DNA from: CAIWHR01 sp963779805
GTDB taxonomy: Bacteria; Pseudomonadota; Gammaproteobacteria; Burkholderiales; Casimicrobiaceae
NCBI GenBank assembly: GCA_963779805.1
Contig: CAVZZN010000010.1
Coordinates: forward strand, 1-64,000
Direction: 5' to 3'
Length of the DNA stretch: 64,000 bases
Positions 19,356 to 30,601 of the stretch are shown one piece after another; the stretch's first letter is position 1; every line of letters starts with the position of its first letter. The position numbers and the translations under genes are program-made. Below the pieces are notes generated by a model, which was not told the origin of the DNA, ran no database searches, and saw only the letters and a program-made list of their open reading frames with translations.

Positions 19356-22170
19356 TCAGCGCTCGTCCCTGAGGAGCGCGATCAGCGGGCCGAAGGCGAC
19401 GCCCGCCTCGGCGATGACGCGATGCGCGAGGTCCTCCAGGCCAAGGCCGGGCCAGGAGGGCGCGGCGCTTCCCGCATCCCGCCACTGCTCGAGCAGCGCC
19501 TGCATCTCCGCACGCTCGGGCGATCCCTGGGGCGACTGCTCGGCAGCGAAGCGAAGGATGCTGAACGCGCAGCCGGGCTCACCCTGCGCGCGCAGCAGTT
19601 CCGCGAAGGCAGCGATACCGGCCAGCTGCAGGGAAGGGCTCCCGACCGCGAGCGAGATCGCCAACGACGCTGCGAGCTCCGACCGCGCCGCTTCCACATC
19701 GCCGCGCCGGAGCGCGAGGCCCACCCGCTGCGTCCTGACGAAGGACTCGGGCCCGCGGTCGCCGACCGTGCGCGCGATCTCGACGGCGCGTTTCGCGTAG
19801 TCGTCCGCCAAATCCAAGGCGTTCATCCTGATCGCGACCCTGGTCAGGCTTGCGAGAATGATCCCACGCGTCCTGACCAGCCCATGACGGTCGCACACGG
19901 CCAGACCGTCCAGGAGATGGACCCTCGCGGCTTCGGGCTCCCCCAGCTCGTAATAGAGGTTGCCGAGGTTGCCCAGCGACGCGGCCTCCCCGGCCACGTT
20001 GCCGCTGCGCCGATGAAGTGCCAGCGACTGAAGCGACAGACGCAGCGCCTCCTCGAAGTTCCCGGTCCTCTTTTCGCAGATGGCTAGATTGTCGTAGAGC
20101 ACGCCCGTGTTGTGCGGATCGGTGTCCTCCGTCGTCATGCCCAGCGCCTGTCGGAAGTACCGCTTCGCATCCGCGTAGCGGCCGACCCGCACGCGGCAGG
20201 AGCCGAGTACCTTCAGGCACTGCAGCGTCGCGTCGCGATCGCGATCGCCGCGCGACGCTGCAAGCGCCCGCTCCGCGGAGGCCTCAGCGTCGGCATAACG
20301 GTCCAGCCGGAACAGGAAATGCGCGGCGACGCTCATGAGCAGCGCGCGCACCGTGCTGTCGGCGCCTTCCGGGAGCGTTGCGCGGGCGTGGTCGAGCAGC
20401 GAGAGACCCTCGTTGAACCGACCCCGGTGATCGCAGAAGTAGAGCAACGTCAGCGCGCTCGCAGCGATCTGGTCGTGCGCGCCGTGCGCCGCCGACCACG
20501 ACCAGGCGCGGCGCAGGTTCTCGAACTCGGTCTCCATCCAGCGCAGCGCCTCACGATCGCCATCCTCGACCGTCCGGCGACTCTGAGTGGTCCGGTGAAG
20601 GAAGTACCGGGAGTGGTCGTGCTCCGCGGCTTCCCTCGCTCCGCTTTCGTCCCCGCGTCGCGCCACCAGCTCCTGGACCAGCGCGTGCATGTAAAGGCGG
20701 GTTCCATCCTTGCGCATTAGTGACTTGTCGACCAGCGCGCCCAGGACGGGCAACGACGCGCCGGTGACCGCCCTTGCAGCCTCGGCCGAGAACCCGCCGC
20801 GGAAGACGGACAGTCGTGACAGCGCGTCGCGCTCAACCGTCGTCAGACGACGCCACGACTGATCGAATACGACATCCATGCCGGCATGACGGGTCGAGTG
20901 CGATGCGTCCCGTGCGTGCAGCAGCTCCGTGCCCCGGTGCAGTTCGGTCGCGATCGCGCTGCAGGAGAGAATCCGAGTCCAAGCCGCGGCCAGCTCCAGC
21001 GCGAGCGGCAGCCCCTCGACCTGCTTGCAGATGTCGATGATCGCAGCCGGCTCGGTAGCAGGCGTGAACTCCGGATGGACGCGCCGAGCGGCGCGGATGA
21101 ACAGCCGCGCCGCATCGAAAGCTTCGACGTTCTCGACGTCCTCCTCGTCCGGACAGGGCAGTCCCTGCACCGGCAACAGCCACTCGAGGGTGAGGCCGAG
21201 GCGCACACGCGAAGTCACGACCAATTTCACTTGCGGGCACTCCACGAGAATGCGCTCGAGCACCGGTGTCCCGGCAACGAGGTGCTCGAAATTGTCGAGG
21301 ACCAGCAGCCTGTGCGCCGGGCGCAGCGCCTCGATGACACGATCGAGAGGGTCCCCGCGCGCGTTCAGGTCGAGATCGAGCGTTCGTGCCAGCCAGCCGC
21401 CGAGCTCGGCTTCCGTCGCCAGATCGTCAAGCGGAATGAAGGTCGCGCCAGAATCGAACCGGGCCGCAAGCTCCTGCGCGACGCGCTGCGCGAGACGCGT
21501 CTTGCCGACACCGCCGGGCCCGATAACGCTCAGCAGGCGGCAGTCGTTCTGCGACAGCAAGTCTCCGATGCGCCGAAGCTCGACGGCGCGACCAACGAAG
21601 CTGTCGTCCCTCGCAGGTTGCGAAGGCCTGACCGCGCCTTTCCCGATCGGCGTTGCCGTGCCGGGGGAATCGAGCAGCGCAGTCAGGTCCGCAGCTGGCG
21701 CGAGCCCGAGTTCCGTCCGGAGTCGCGACGCGAAGTCCTGGTAGGCCTGTCGCGCACGGGTGGCCTGACCGGTGCGCGCCAGCCATCGGAGATAGTGGCG
21801 CAACGCATCTTCATCCAGCGGGTCGGCATCGAGCAGGCGCACTGCGAGGTCAATCGCCTCGTTGGGGTCGATGTCCCCCGACAACCACTGCTGGGCCGCC
21901 GCTCGCCACGCCGTGTGCATGCGATCCCGCTCGAACGCGAGCCAATGCGTGACGCGTCGTTGGCGTCGTCGTCGAAACCGCGCAGCAGTTCGCCACGCCA
22001 TAGCATGAGCGCGTCGGCGAGGCGCTGTTCGTGCAGAGCCGCTTCGAATGCGTGAGCGTCGGTGGCCACCTCGAACCGGAGCGCGCTTCTCTGCGCCTCG
22101 ATGCCCTCGGCACCCGGCAGCGACTGCAGCCTGTGCAGCGCCTGGGTGCGAGGCTCACGCCGCGCGATCC
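19356..22170 (-). CDS. BTAD / NB-ARC / TPR transcriptional activator (AfsR/SARP-like), 5'-truncated and frameshifted
   Basis: The protein begins in mid-domain: ALHRLQSLPGAEGIEAQ and ADALMLWRGELLRGFDDD are from the bacterial transcriptional activation domain, but the DNA-binding ~60 residues that should precede it are absent. A one-base shift near 21,955 leads into an 881-residue open stretch. This holds the rest of the BTAD, an NB-ARC-type ATPase (FVGRAVELRRIGDLL, Walker A GPGGVGKTRLAQ, Walker B LLVLDNFEHLV) and a long C-terminal TPR array. Such STAND regulators act as ligand-gated activators. Without the winged helix this copy should not bind DNA. A decayed copy of its 3' end lies immediately upstream. 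Confidence 0.75.
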
Positions 22171-22174
22171 TGTT

Positions 22175-22800
22175 GTTCAGAGCTCAGCGCGCGTCTCTCA
22201 GGAGCGCGATCAGCGGGCCGAAGGCGACGCCCGCTTCGGCGACGATGCGATGCGCGAGGTCTTCCAGCCCGAGGCCGGGCCAGGAGGGCGTGGCGCCTCC
22301 TGCATCGCGCCACTGCTCGAGCAGCGCCTGCATCTGCGCACGCGCGGGCGATCCCGGAGTGACTGCCGGCAGCGAAGCGAAGGAGCGATAACGTCGCAGC
22401 CCGCCTCGCCCCGCGCGCGCAGCAGTTCCGCGAAGGCATGCGATGCCGGCGCAGCTGCAGGGAAGGGCTCCCAATCGGCGAGCGAGAGGGTCAGCGACGA
22501 TACGAGCTCACGATACCGCCGCGTCCCCATCGCCGCGCCGGAGCGCGAGGGCGACCCCTGCGTCCGTGACCGCAGGACGCGATCCGCGGTACGCCGACCA
22601 TGCGCGCGATCTCGAGGGCGCGTTTCGCGTAGTCGCGCAAATCCAGGGCGTTAGTCTTGATCGCGACCTGGTGAGGCTGCGAGAACGATCCCGCGCGTCG
22701 TGTACGGCCGTGACGGTAGGCCCGTCGCACCGCCGATCGTGGACCGTCTCTCGGTCCGCGTCGCGGTCGATTCCCCCAGCCGAGTAGCTTTCTGCCGAAG
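22175..22800 (-). pseudogene. Decayed duplicate of the regulator's 3' end
   Basis: From GTTCAGAGCTCAGCGC at 22,175-22,190 (identical to 19,347-19,362) rightwards, the sequence tracks the 3' ~600 bases of the BTAD/TPR regulator. It shares the C-terminal SWPGLGLEDLAHRI, VAEAGVAFGPLIALLRDAR and the same stop position. Many substitutions and several indels break the frame. It is the tail of a second, upstream regulator of the same family, so the locus once held a tandem pair. The boundary coincides with the point where the first copy loses its N-terminus. Confidence 0.7.
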
Positions 22801-22884
22801 GCCACTCACCGGGCTGTCGCCATCGAGCCATGTCGGCGCAATCCCCGGGCGACAAATGACGACTGGGCGCCAGGCGAATGGGGC

Positions 22885-23715
22885 TTGTCACTCCGTCGCT
22901 TCGAGATGGCCGAGCTTGCCGGAGCCAAGGCCCAGTATCTTCTGGATTTCGGTTACACGCCGGAGCATTCTCAACCGCAATCTGGACCTTCTCGGCATCG
23001 ATCCCGGGAAGATCGATGGGCTGAGTACGACCTGAGCCATGGTCACCGCGATCATTACGGCGGGCTGGTGGGATTCGTGAACCAGCATCGCGTGCGCATG
23101 CGCGATGACGTTGCTCTGTATGTCGGCGGCGAGACCGTGTTCCGGGAAAAATGGCTGAGTCGCGAAGGCGGGGGAGCGGTGTCGTGGGGCGCACTCGACC
23201 GCACGGCGCTCCTCGCACAAAGCGTTACCCCCGTGTGCTGCGAAGCCCCATGCGCGCTCGAGGGCCCGTTCACGACTGGCCGGATCGAGCGGACGTCCTT
23301 CGAGAAGATCACCGGGGGCACGAAGGTGACACACGACCATTTCACCGACGCGGAGCGGACGGGGAAACTCGTGCTCGACGAGCACCCCGACGAGCACGGC
23401 ACCTGCTTCGTCATCAAGGGGCGTGGGCTGGTCGTGATTTCATCCTGCGGCCACGCCGGCATCGTCAACACGGTCAGGACGGCAATGAAGGTATCGAACG
23501 TGCCGAAGCTGCACGCTGTCATCGGCGGATTCCACCTCGGCATGGCGCCGCTCGACTATATCCAGCACACCGTCGACGAGCTCGCATCCATGAATCCGGA
23601 TGTGATCATTCCCATGCATTGCACCGGCGCCCGTTTCATCGAAGTCATGCGCCAGCGGATGCCAGACCGGGTCGTCGCCAACAATCTTGGTACCCGGTTC
23701 ACTTTCGGCGTGTAG
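22885..23715 (+). CDS. MBL-fold metallo-hydrolase, N-terminally truncated, one frameshift
   Basis: After a frame change near 22,975-23,030 the protein reads LSHGHRDHYGGLVGFVNQ, the HxHxDH zinc motif of metallo-beta-lactamase-fold hydrolases, with later ligands in VVISSCGHAG and IPMHCTGAR. The pre-shift segment AKAQYLLDFGYTPE and the displaced-frame ILNRNLDLLGIDPGKIDGL fit the same family, the subgroup related to dihydropterin-ribofuranosyl-aminobenzene phosphate synthases. Family members usually have about 60 more residues before this, absent here, and no ribosome-binding site precedes the first ATG. The C-terminus is intact and ends eight bases before a tRNA-Lys 3' remnant. Confidence 0.72.
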   Translation: MSLRRFEMAELAGAKAQYLLDFGYTPEHSQPQSGPSRHRSREDRWAEYDLSHGHRDHYGGLVGFVNQHRVRMRDDVALYVGGETVFREKWLSREGGGAVSWGALDRTALLAQSVTPVCCEAPCALEGPFTTGRIERTSFEKITGGTKVTHDHFTDAERTGKLVLDEHPDEHGTCFVIKGRGLVVISSCGHAGIVNTVRTAMKVSNVPKLHAVIGGFHLGMAPLDYIQHTVDELASMNPDVIIPMHCTGARFIEVMRQRMPDRVVANNLGTRFTFGV

Positions 23716-23722
23716 GCTTTCG

Positions 23723-23761
23723 ATGCGTTGGTCGTGGGTTCGATCCCGACCCGGCCTACCA
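23723..23761 (+). repeat. tRNA-Lys 3'-end remnant, copy A
   Basis: Thirty-nine bases ending GGCCTACCA carry the end of an anticodon stem, the variable region (GTTGGTCG), a T-loop GTTCGATC and an acceptor 3' strand. They match copy B at 24,461 in 34 of 39 positions. The 5' half of the tRNA is absent, and the T-stem has a G-G mismatch. Such 3' tRNA ends are typical integrase attachment-site remnants. Confidence 0.55.
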
Positions 23762-23963
23762 ACGACTTCGGGGATTTGCCACGAACGCGCCGGGCCCTTT
23801 ATCTTTCGGGGGGCGCCGATTCCGGAGCGCACGTGGCGGCACCGTTCGCTCGAGGCGCCCGACGCGTCGGCGCGTTCGCCGCGTAGATACTTCGCGGCCC
23901 AGGCATGCCAGCCAAGGCTGCATCTCGTTGCCGTGCGCTGCTGAACAGTAAGGGACTAATGCG

Positions 23964-24461
23964 ATGAAACGTGTGTCCGGTCTGTCCGCTGTAGTCGGCT
24001 TGGCAATTCCCTCGATGGCGTGGGCGCAGCTACCTCCCGGGTGGCAGGTTTGCTGGGGCAACGCGTGTACCGCAGCGGTGCCCCTCGAGCCGTGGATGGT
24101 CGTCGCCACCGGAGTCCTGCTGCTGCTCGCGGGATTGGCGTTGCTCAGGCGTCGCCTCCGGGGCGGGCTGTTCCTGCTCGCCGGAGTCTTGGCGGTTGGC
24201 GGCTACGGGCTGCACGACATGAAGTCCGCTGACGCAATCATCGCCGACTTGGTCATCAGCACCGCGGCGGGCAGCCAGACCCTGACCTGCGCGGGCCCGA
24301 GCCTCAGCGTGTTCAACAATTCAGGCTCGCCGGTCACGCTGTTCATGACGCCGCTGAACGGGGCCAACCTGAGCTGGCTTGCCGGTCCCGGAGTGTGTCA
24401 GCAAGGCGGGGTGCTGAACAGCAGTGCCTCGTGTGTGCTGCCTTGCGGGTCTGCAGGCTGA
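23964..24461 (+). CDS. Small secreted membrane-cleaved protein, midcut-by-XrtH-like
   Basis: The 165-residue protein has a signal peptide (MKRVSGLSAVVGLAIP to AWAQ). A PEP-CTERM/IPTL-like sorting segment lies in the middle rather than at the end: VPLEPWMVVATGVLLLLAGL followed by RRRLRG. A second hydrophobic stretch and a ~95-residue Ser/Gly/Cys-containing exported region with NNSGSPVTLFM follow. This matches the architecture I know as midcut-by-XrtH proteins, cut internally by an exosortase. No exosortase gene is in the window. The stop codon is the first feature of the tRNA-Lys 3' remnant, so the gene sits exactly between two such remnants. Confidence 0.6.
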   Translation: MKRVSGLSAVVGLAIPSMAWAQLPPGWQVCWGNACTAAVPLEPWMVVATGVLLLLAGLALLRRRLRGGLFLLAGVLAVGGYGLHDMKSADAIIADLVISTAAGSQTLTCAGPSLSVFNNSGSPVTLFMTPLNGANLSWLAGPGVCQQGGVLNSSASCVLPCGSAG

Positions 24462-24499
24462 TCCGTTGGTCGTAGGTTCGAGCCCTACACGGCCTACCA
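24461..24499 (+). repeat. tRNA-Lys 3'-end remnant, copy B
   Basis: The sequence carries variable region GTTGGTCG, a perfect T-arm (GTAGG, TTCGAGC, CCTAC) and acceptor strand ACGGCCT plus ACCA. It resembles the 3' half of betaproteobacterial tRNA-Lys(UUU). No 5' half or anticodon loop precedes it; the upstream bases are coding sequence. Confidence 0.6.
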
Positions 24500-24507
24500 G
24501 CATCCTC

Positions 24508-24533
24508 GGGCTCGGCGAGAGATCGCCGGGCCC
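24508..24533 (+). terminator. Hairpin terminator following tRNA-Lys remnant B
   Basis: GGGCTCGGCGA pairs with TCGCCGGGCCC around a GAGA tetraloop (11 bp with one G-T pair), nine bases after the CCA end and followed by TTCC. This is the usual place for a tRNA terminator. Copy A retains only the 3' arm and downstream sequence (CGCCGGGCCCTTT). Confidence 0.55.
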
Positions 24534-24632
24534 TTCCATGTAGAACAGACCCTCGCGCGATTTGCTGGTGACGTTATCGTCCGCATGCGGCGACTGAGTG
24601 CCCGTCATCGGCACGCTCTCGTGGGAATTCCA

Positions 24633-27600
24633 ATGAAGAAATGCCAGAGGGTGGCGTATCGGGCTGTGGGCGCCGTTGCTGTCGGCACCGCTGCCGTGGC
24701 GATCCTCGCGAGTTGTGCAGGGGTGAGCGGCCGCGACGGCGGCGCAGCGCCCGTGGCGAACAGCAAGCCTGCCAACATCGGGACGATCACAAAGACCGTC
24801 TACGACGGCGTGAGCGACGACCTCCTCACCGCCGGTCTCGGCAAGTCCGGTCTCGCCGTCGTGACGGCCCCCGCGCCCGCGAATCCCGCAGCACCCACGG
24901 CCGCGGAGCTGCGGCGCATGGCGATCTTCGGCAACTACCGCGCGATCCTCGACATCAATCCCAAGGGCGGCTACGGAACGCTATACGGGCCGAACATCGA
25001 TGTCGACGGCAAGGACACGCTCGGCGAAGGGAAGATCGCGGGCACGGAGTACCTCGCGTACGCGGACGACGGCACCGGCAAGCAGAATGTCACGCTGATG
25101 GTCCAGGTGCCCGCCAGCTTCCGCAAGGACCGCGCATGCATCGTCGCCGCTCCGTCGTCCGGCTCGCGCGGGGTGTACGGCGCGATCGGCTCGGCCGGCG
25201 AGTGGGGCCTCAAGCACGGCTGTGCTGTCGCGTATACCGACAAGGGCACGGGCCTGGGCGTGTACGACCTCGCGACGAACACGGTGAACCTGCAGAACGG
25301 CGTGCGTGCCAGCGCCGATGCGGCAGGCAAGGACTCCAACTTCACCCCCGATCTGGGTGTGTCCGAGCTCGGAGCGTACAACCGCGCCTTTCCGAACCGC
25401 GTCGCGTTCAAGCACGCGATGTCGAGGCAGAATCCCGAGAAGGACTGGGGCGGGAACGTGCTCGACGCCGTGCGCATGGCGTTCTACGTGCTCAACGAGC
25501 AGTTCGCGGCCGCGCTGCCCGACGGCACGCGCAAGGCCGAGATCGCGCCGGGCAACACGATCGTGATCGCATCGTCCGTTTCGAACGGAGGTGCCGCCGC
25601 GATCGCCGCGGCCGAGCAGGACACCGAAGGGCTTGATCGACGGGATCGCGGTCGCCGAGCCGGTGCTCCAGTTGATGCCCAACCCGAAGCTGACGGTGAA
25701 GTTCGGAGCCACCACGCTGGTCGGTGGCGCGCGGCCCCTTTTCGACTACATCACGCTCGCGAACCTGTATCAGCCGTGTGCCTCGCTCTCCGCGCGGGCC
25801 GACAGTTCAGATCGCGAGGGGGCAGTGCAGCCGAACCCCATCTTGGCGGCAAACCGCTGCGCAGCGCTCAAGGCGCGCGGATATCTCCAGAAGACGACCC
25901 CCGAGGAACAGGCAGAGGAGGCTCTCGATACGCTCCTCGCCGCGGGGTGGCTGCCGGAGTCGAGTCCGCTCCACGCATCGCATTACATGCTCGCAGTGCC
26001 AGCCGTGGCGGCAACGTATGGCTATGCCTATGGTCGCTTCGGCGTGAACGAGAATCTGTGCGGCCTCTCGTTCGCTTCGAGGGACGCGATGGGCAGGCCC
26101 GATGCGCTCAGGGGGCCCTCGTTGGCCCAGGTCTTCGGTACCGGCAACGGCATCCCCCCGACGGGCGGCTTTGTCATCATCAACAACGACAGCGTGGGCG
26201 GTCCGATAGTCGACGTGGGCGCGGTCTCGCCGTCGACCGGCGTGCGGGACTACGGCTTCGACGCGGCGATCTGCCTGCGCAACCTGTGGACGGGAACGGA
26301 CGCGAACGCGGTACGCTTGCAGAACGGCGTGAAGGAGACGCTGCGCAGCGGCAACCTGCACGGCAAGCCGGCCATCATCGTGGCCGGGCGTTCGGATGCG
26401 CTCGTGCCGGTCAATTTCAATGCGCGGCCGTTCTTCGGGCAGAACAAGATGGCGGAGGGCGCGGCAAGCAAGCTCTCCTACATCGAGGTGATGAACGCCC
26501 AGCACTTCGACGCGTTCATCGACTGGGGCGCAACGCCCGGGTACGACAGCGCGTTCGTGCCGCTGCACTACTACTTCCTGCAGGCGATGGACCGCGTTTT
26601 CGCCAATCTTGCGGACGGCACGCCGTTGCCCCCATCGCAGGTGGTGCGCACCATCCCGCGTGGCGGCATCCCGGGACAGGCTCCGGGGATCACGAAGGCG
26701 AACGTGCCGCCGATGTCGAGCAGCCCCGCCCCCGCGGACCAGATCACGTTCGCAAACAACGTCGTCACCATTCCCGGCGGCGATTCGCAAGGTACGGTGC
26801 CGCTCAGCGCGGGCGCGGCACTCGGTGCCAAGCTCTTCAGCGACCCGTCCCTATCGGCGTCGGGTCGCATGTCCTGCGCGACCTGCCATCCGCCGGACAA
26901 GTGCGCACTCCACCGGCGACCCGTCCCTCGTGGTTCTGGCGGGTGGCGCCGGAAGCGACGTGCCGGGGTTTCGCAACAGCCCATCGCTGCGCTACCTGCA
27001 ACGCAATCCCGCCTTCTTTTTCGACAAGGAAGGCACCCCCACCGGCGGATTCAACCGCGACGGCTCGGCGGGTTCGCCGGACGAGCAAGCGCGCCGCCCG
27101 TTCGTCGCGCCCCACGAGATGGCGAACGCGAGCACGGCCGAGGTCGTCGCGAAAGTCGCCCGCGCCGCGTATGCCGACGAGTTCCGGCGCGTGTTCGGCG
27201 CCGGCATCTTCGACACGCCCGACGCCGCCTTCGATCGCATCGTGTTTGCCATAGCCCAGTTCGAGCGCGAGGAGCGGCAGTTCGCACCGTTCGACAGCAA
27301 GTACGACCTGTTCCTGGCCGGGCGAGTGCAGCTCACCGGCCGCGAACTCCAGGGGCTCGCCCTGTTCAGACGCCAGGAGAAGGGCAACTGCGCCGCGTGC
27401 CATCCGAGCGGCCGTGGCGCCGACGGGTCGCCGCCGCTGTTCACCGACTTCACCTACGACAACATCGGGGTGCCACGCAACGTGGACATTCCGGCCAACG
27501 CGGATCCGACGTACTTCGATCTCGGGCTGTGCGGGCCGTTCCGCGAAGACCTCGCACGGCGACGCGACCTTTGCGGGGCGTTCAAGGTGCCGACGCTGCG

Positions 27601-27889
27601 CAACGTCGCGGTCACCGCTCCCTATTTCCACAACGGAAAGTTCAAGACCCTGCGCGAGGCCGTGAGCTTCTATGTGCGTCGGGACACCCATCCGGAGGAG
27701 TGGTACCCGGCCGACGCGGCCGGCAACGTCCGCAAGTTCGACGATCTGCCCCCGGATCTCGTCCGCAATGTGAATGTGATCGAGGGGCCCTACAACCGGA
27801 GACCGGGCCAGGCGCCCGCTCTCACGCCTGCCGAGATCGACCTCGTCGTGGAGTTCCTGAACACCCTGACCGACGGCTACCAGCCGTAA
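24633..27889 (+). CDS. 3-hydroxybutyrate-oligomer hydrolase fused to a di-heme cytochrome c peroxidase/MauG domain (two frameshifts)
   Basis: Residues 1 to about 710 are a D-(-)-3-hydroxybutyrate oligomer hydrolase. A lipoprotein-like signal (VAILASCAG) comes first, then the segment IVIASSVSNGGAAAIAAAEQ with the nucleophilic serine, and a tail ending ADQITFANNVVTIPG. The same frame continues after about eight residues into VPLSAGAALGAKLFSDPSL, the start of a di-heme MauG/CCP peroxidase, with heme sites CATCH and CAACH and the conserved LRNVAVTAPYFHNGKF. One extra T near 25,628 and one near 26,893 shift the frame; removing each restores conserved sequence. Neither lies at the domain joint, so the fusion does not depend on them. 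The hydrolase would degrade PHB oligomers; the role of the peroxidase half is unknown. Confidence 0.78.
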
Positions 27890-27903
27890 CCGAAAGACAT
27901 GCC

Positions 27904-27982
27904 ATGCGCATCGTTCTTCCGGTAGCGACTGCACTGGCCGCCGCGACCGTACAGAGCGCGTTCGGCGCGCAACAGTCCGACG

Positions 27983-28010
<28 letters not shown>
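27904..28010 (+). pseudogene. Start of a secreted protein, cut after the signal peptide
   Basis: Fourteen bases after the fusion gene an ATG begins a normal signal peptide (MRIVLPVATALAAATVQSAF, then GAQQSDVKGYAHQL). At about 28,010 the sequence passes into the 3' end of the minus-strand ABC ATPase gene, where composition also drops. Only the first ~35 codons of the gene remain; its identity cannot be told. Confidence 0.5.
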
Positions 28011-29065
<1,055 letters not shown>

Positions 29066-29092
29066 ATCGTCACTCCGTCCTTGACGGTTCGA

Positions 29093-30562
29093 TCATCTGC
29101 CGGCCGTGGGCTTGGCTTCAAGGCGATGACGCATGGCCGTGCGCTTTCGCCATTGACCCGCCCGCGAGTTACACCAATGCGCCCTGCCGCGGCTAAGGTG
29201 TTGCCGCAATCGCGCGACGTCGATCTCGCGCGGCACGGTGTTGGACTTGGCGCAGATGGCGGCTGCCGTTCCCGCCGCCTGCCCCATGGCTTGGACGTGC
29301 GCCTGGTTGCGCGCAGAGCCGTTGGCAAAGCGTTCCGACGAGAGGGATCGACCCGCGACCAAAATGCCCTCGACTTTCTTCGGAACAAGACAGCCGAACG
29401 GGATGCCGTAATACTCGCCGTCCCTGACGTGTTTGTGTTCGATGACGCCGGACGCCTGATGGACGTCGAGGCAATAGGCGCCGCGAGCGATGTCTTCGTC
29501 GCTCTTTCGCGCGTCGAGGCACCATTGATCGGTAAGCGTTCGTTCACCGATGATCCGACGGCTCTCGCGCACGCCGAGGGCCGACGCAGAATCGAGCGTG
29601 AAGGAGTTTTCAAAGCCGGGCACGTACTTCCGATAGAAATCGGCGACCTTGAAAATCTGTTCCCGGCCCTCCACCGTAGCGCGCGTTAGGGCATCACCAT
29701 CGGTCGGGTCATAGCCCAGCATGCTCGTCGAGTTCAGGGTGACAACACCGGGAATGGTGGTGATGCTGAACACGACGCGCTGACGATTCCGGTGAAATTC
29801 CCCTTTGGCCTGCGCCGCTTTGACCGCCGTGTAGTGACCGGTGACCAGTGGGTAGTCCATCCAATGCTTGAGTTCGGCCGCCTTTTCGGCCTTGGTCTTG
29901 CCGATGAAGGGGTCCTCGGCAAGCATGAACTCATTGGGATTGGCCTTCACATATTCGAGGTGCCTCTGAAGATCGACGCCGCCGAGACGGGAAAAAAGGC
30001 TGATCGACATGGTTCGCCCTTCTTCATCGCCCTGCTGGAACGGTCCGCCGGCCTTGGCCACGATGTCAGCATCGCCGGTTGCGTCAATGATCACCTTCCC
30101 GCGGATCTCCGCCTCGCCACTCTTGTTGACGACGCGAATCCCGGCCACCCGATCGCCCTCCATCACCGGCCCTAGGGTGTAGGTGTTCAGGGCGAGCGTC
30201 ACGCCGGCGCCAAGGACCAGTCTTTGCGTAACGAGCTTCAAGGTCTCGCCGTCGATTGGTGTGACCGAATAGGCGTTGCCGTAGGCATTCGGCAGGTGTC
30301 CCCTGTGTTCCCGGAATGCGCCGCCAAGGGCAATGCAGCCGTCGACGATCTCCTGGGGAATCCCATCGCAGATCTGCTCGCCCTTCATGTCGTGAAAGGT
30401 GAGGAAGTTGCCGAGGAGGCCGGCGGTCGCGTTGCCCCCCAGGAACGTGTAGCGGTCGGTCAGAAAGGTGCGCGCCCCATTGCGAGCGGCCGCAATGGCG
30501 GCGCACACCCCGGACATGCCGGCGCCGGCAACGACGACGTCGAATTGGCTTGGTTGAGACAT
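29093..30562 (-). CDS. FAD-dependent oxidoreductase
   Basis: The 489-residue protein begins at an ATG preceded by ggaggagttgc. It has an N-terminal dinucleotide-binding motif DVVVAGAGMSGVCAAIAAAR, a GG-type segment GGNATAGLLGNF, the second FAD motif GKVIIDATGDADIVAKAG, and a C-terminal substrate/FAD segment GILVAGRSLSSERFANGSAR. This is the PF12831-type FAD-dependent oxidoreductase architecture. Its place between permease and ATPase genes of a sugar-type importer suggests that it oxidises the imported compound or a derivative. The actual substrate is unknown. The last 30 basic residues look non-conserved and may be a read-through tail. Confidence 0.9.
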   Translation of the reverse strand: MSQPSQFDVVVAGAGMSGVCAAIAAARNGARTFLTDRYTFLGGNATAGLLGNFLTFHDMKGEQICDGIPQEIVDGCIALGGAFREHRGHLPNAYGNAYSVTPIDGETLKLVTQRLVLGAGVTLALNTYTLGPVMEGDRVAGIRVVNKSGEAEIRGKVIIDATGDADIVAKAGGPFQQGDEEGRTMSISLFSRLGGVDLQRHLEYVKANPNEFMLAEDPFIGKTKAEKAAELKHWMDYPLVTGHYTAVKAAQAKGEFHRNRQRVVFSITTIPGVVTLNSTSMLGYDPTDGDALTRATVEGREQIFKVADFYRKYVPGFENSFTLDSASALGVRESRRIIGERTLTDQWCLDARKSDEDIARGAYCLDVHQASGVIEHKHVRDGEYYGIPFGCLVPKKVEGILVAGRSLSSERFANGSARNQAHVQAMGQAAGTAAAICAKSNTVPREIDVARLRQHLSRGRAHWCNSRAGQWRKRTAMRHRLEAKPTAGR

Positions 30563-30601
30563 GCAACTCCTCCGTGATGTTGTGGAACCAACTCGGAACA
30601 A

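Noticed and set aside
23723..24499. Complete tRNA genes
   Set aside because: Only the 3' ~39 bases are present in each copy, with no acceptor 5' strand, D-arm or anticodon loop upstream.
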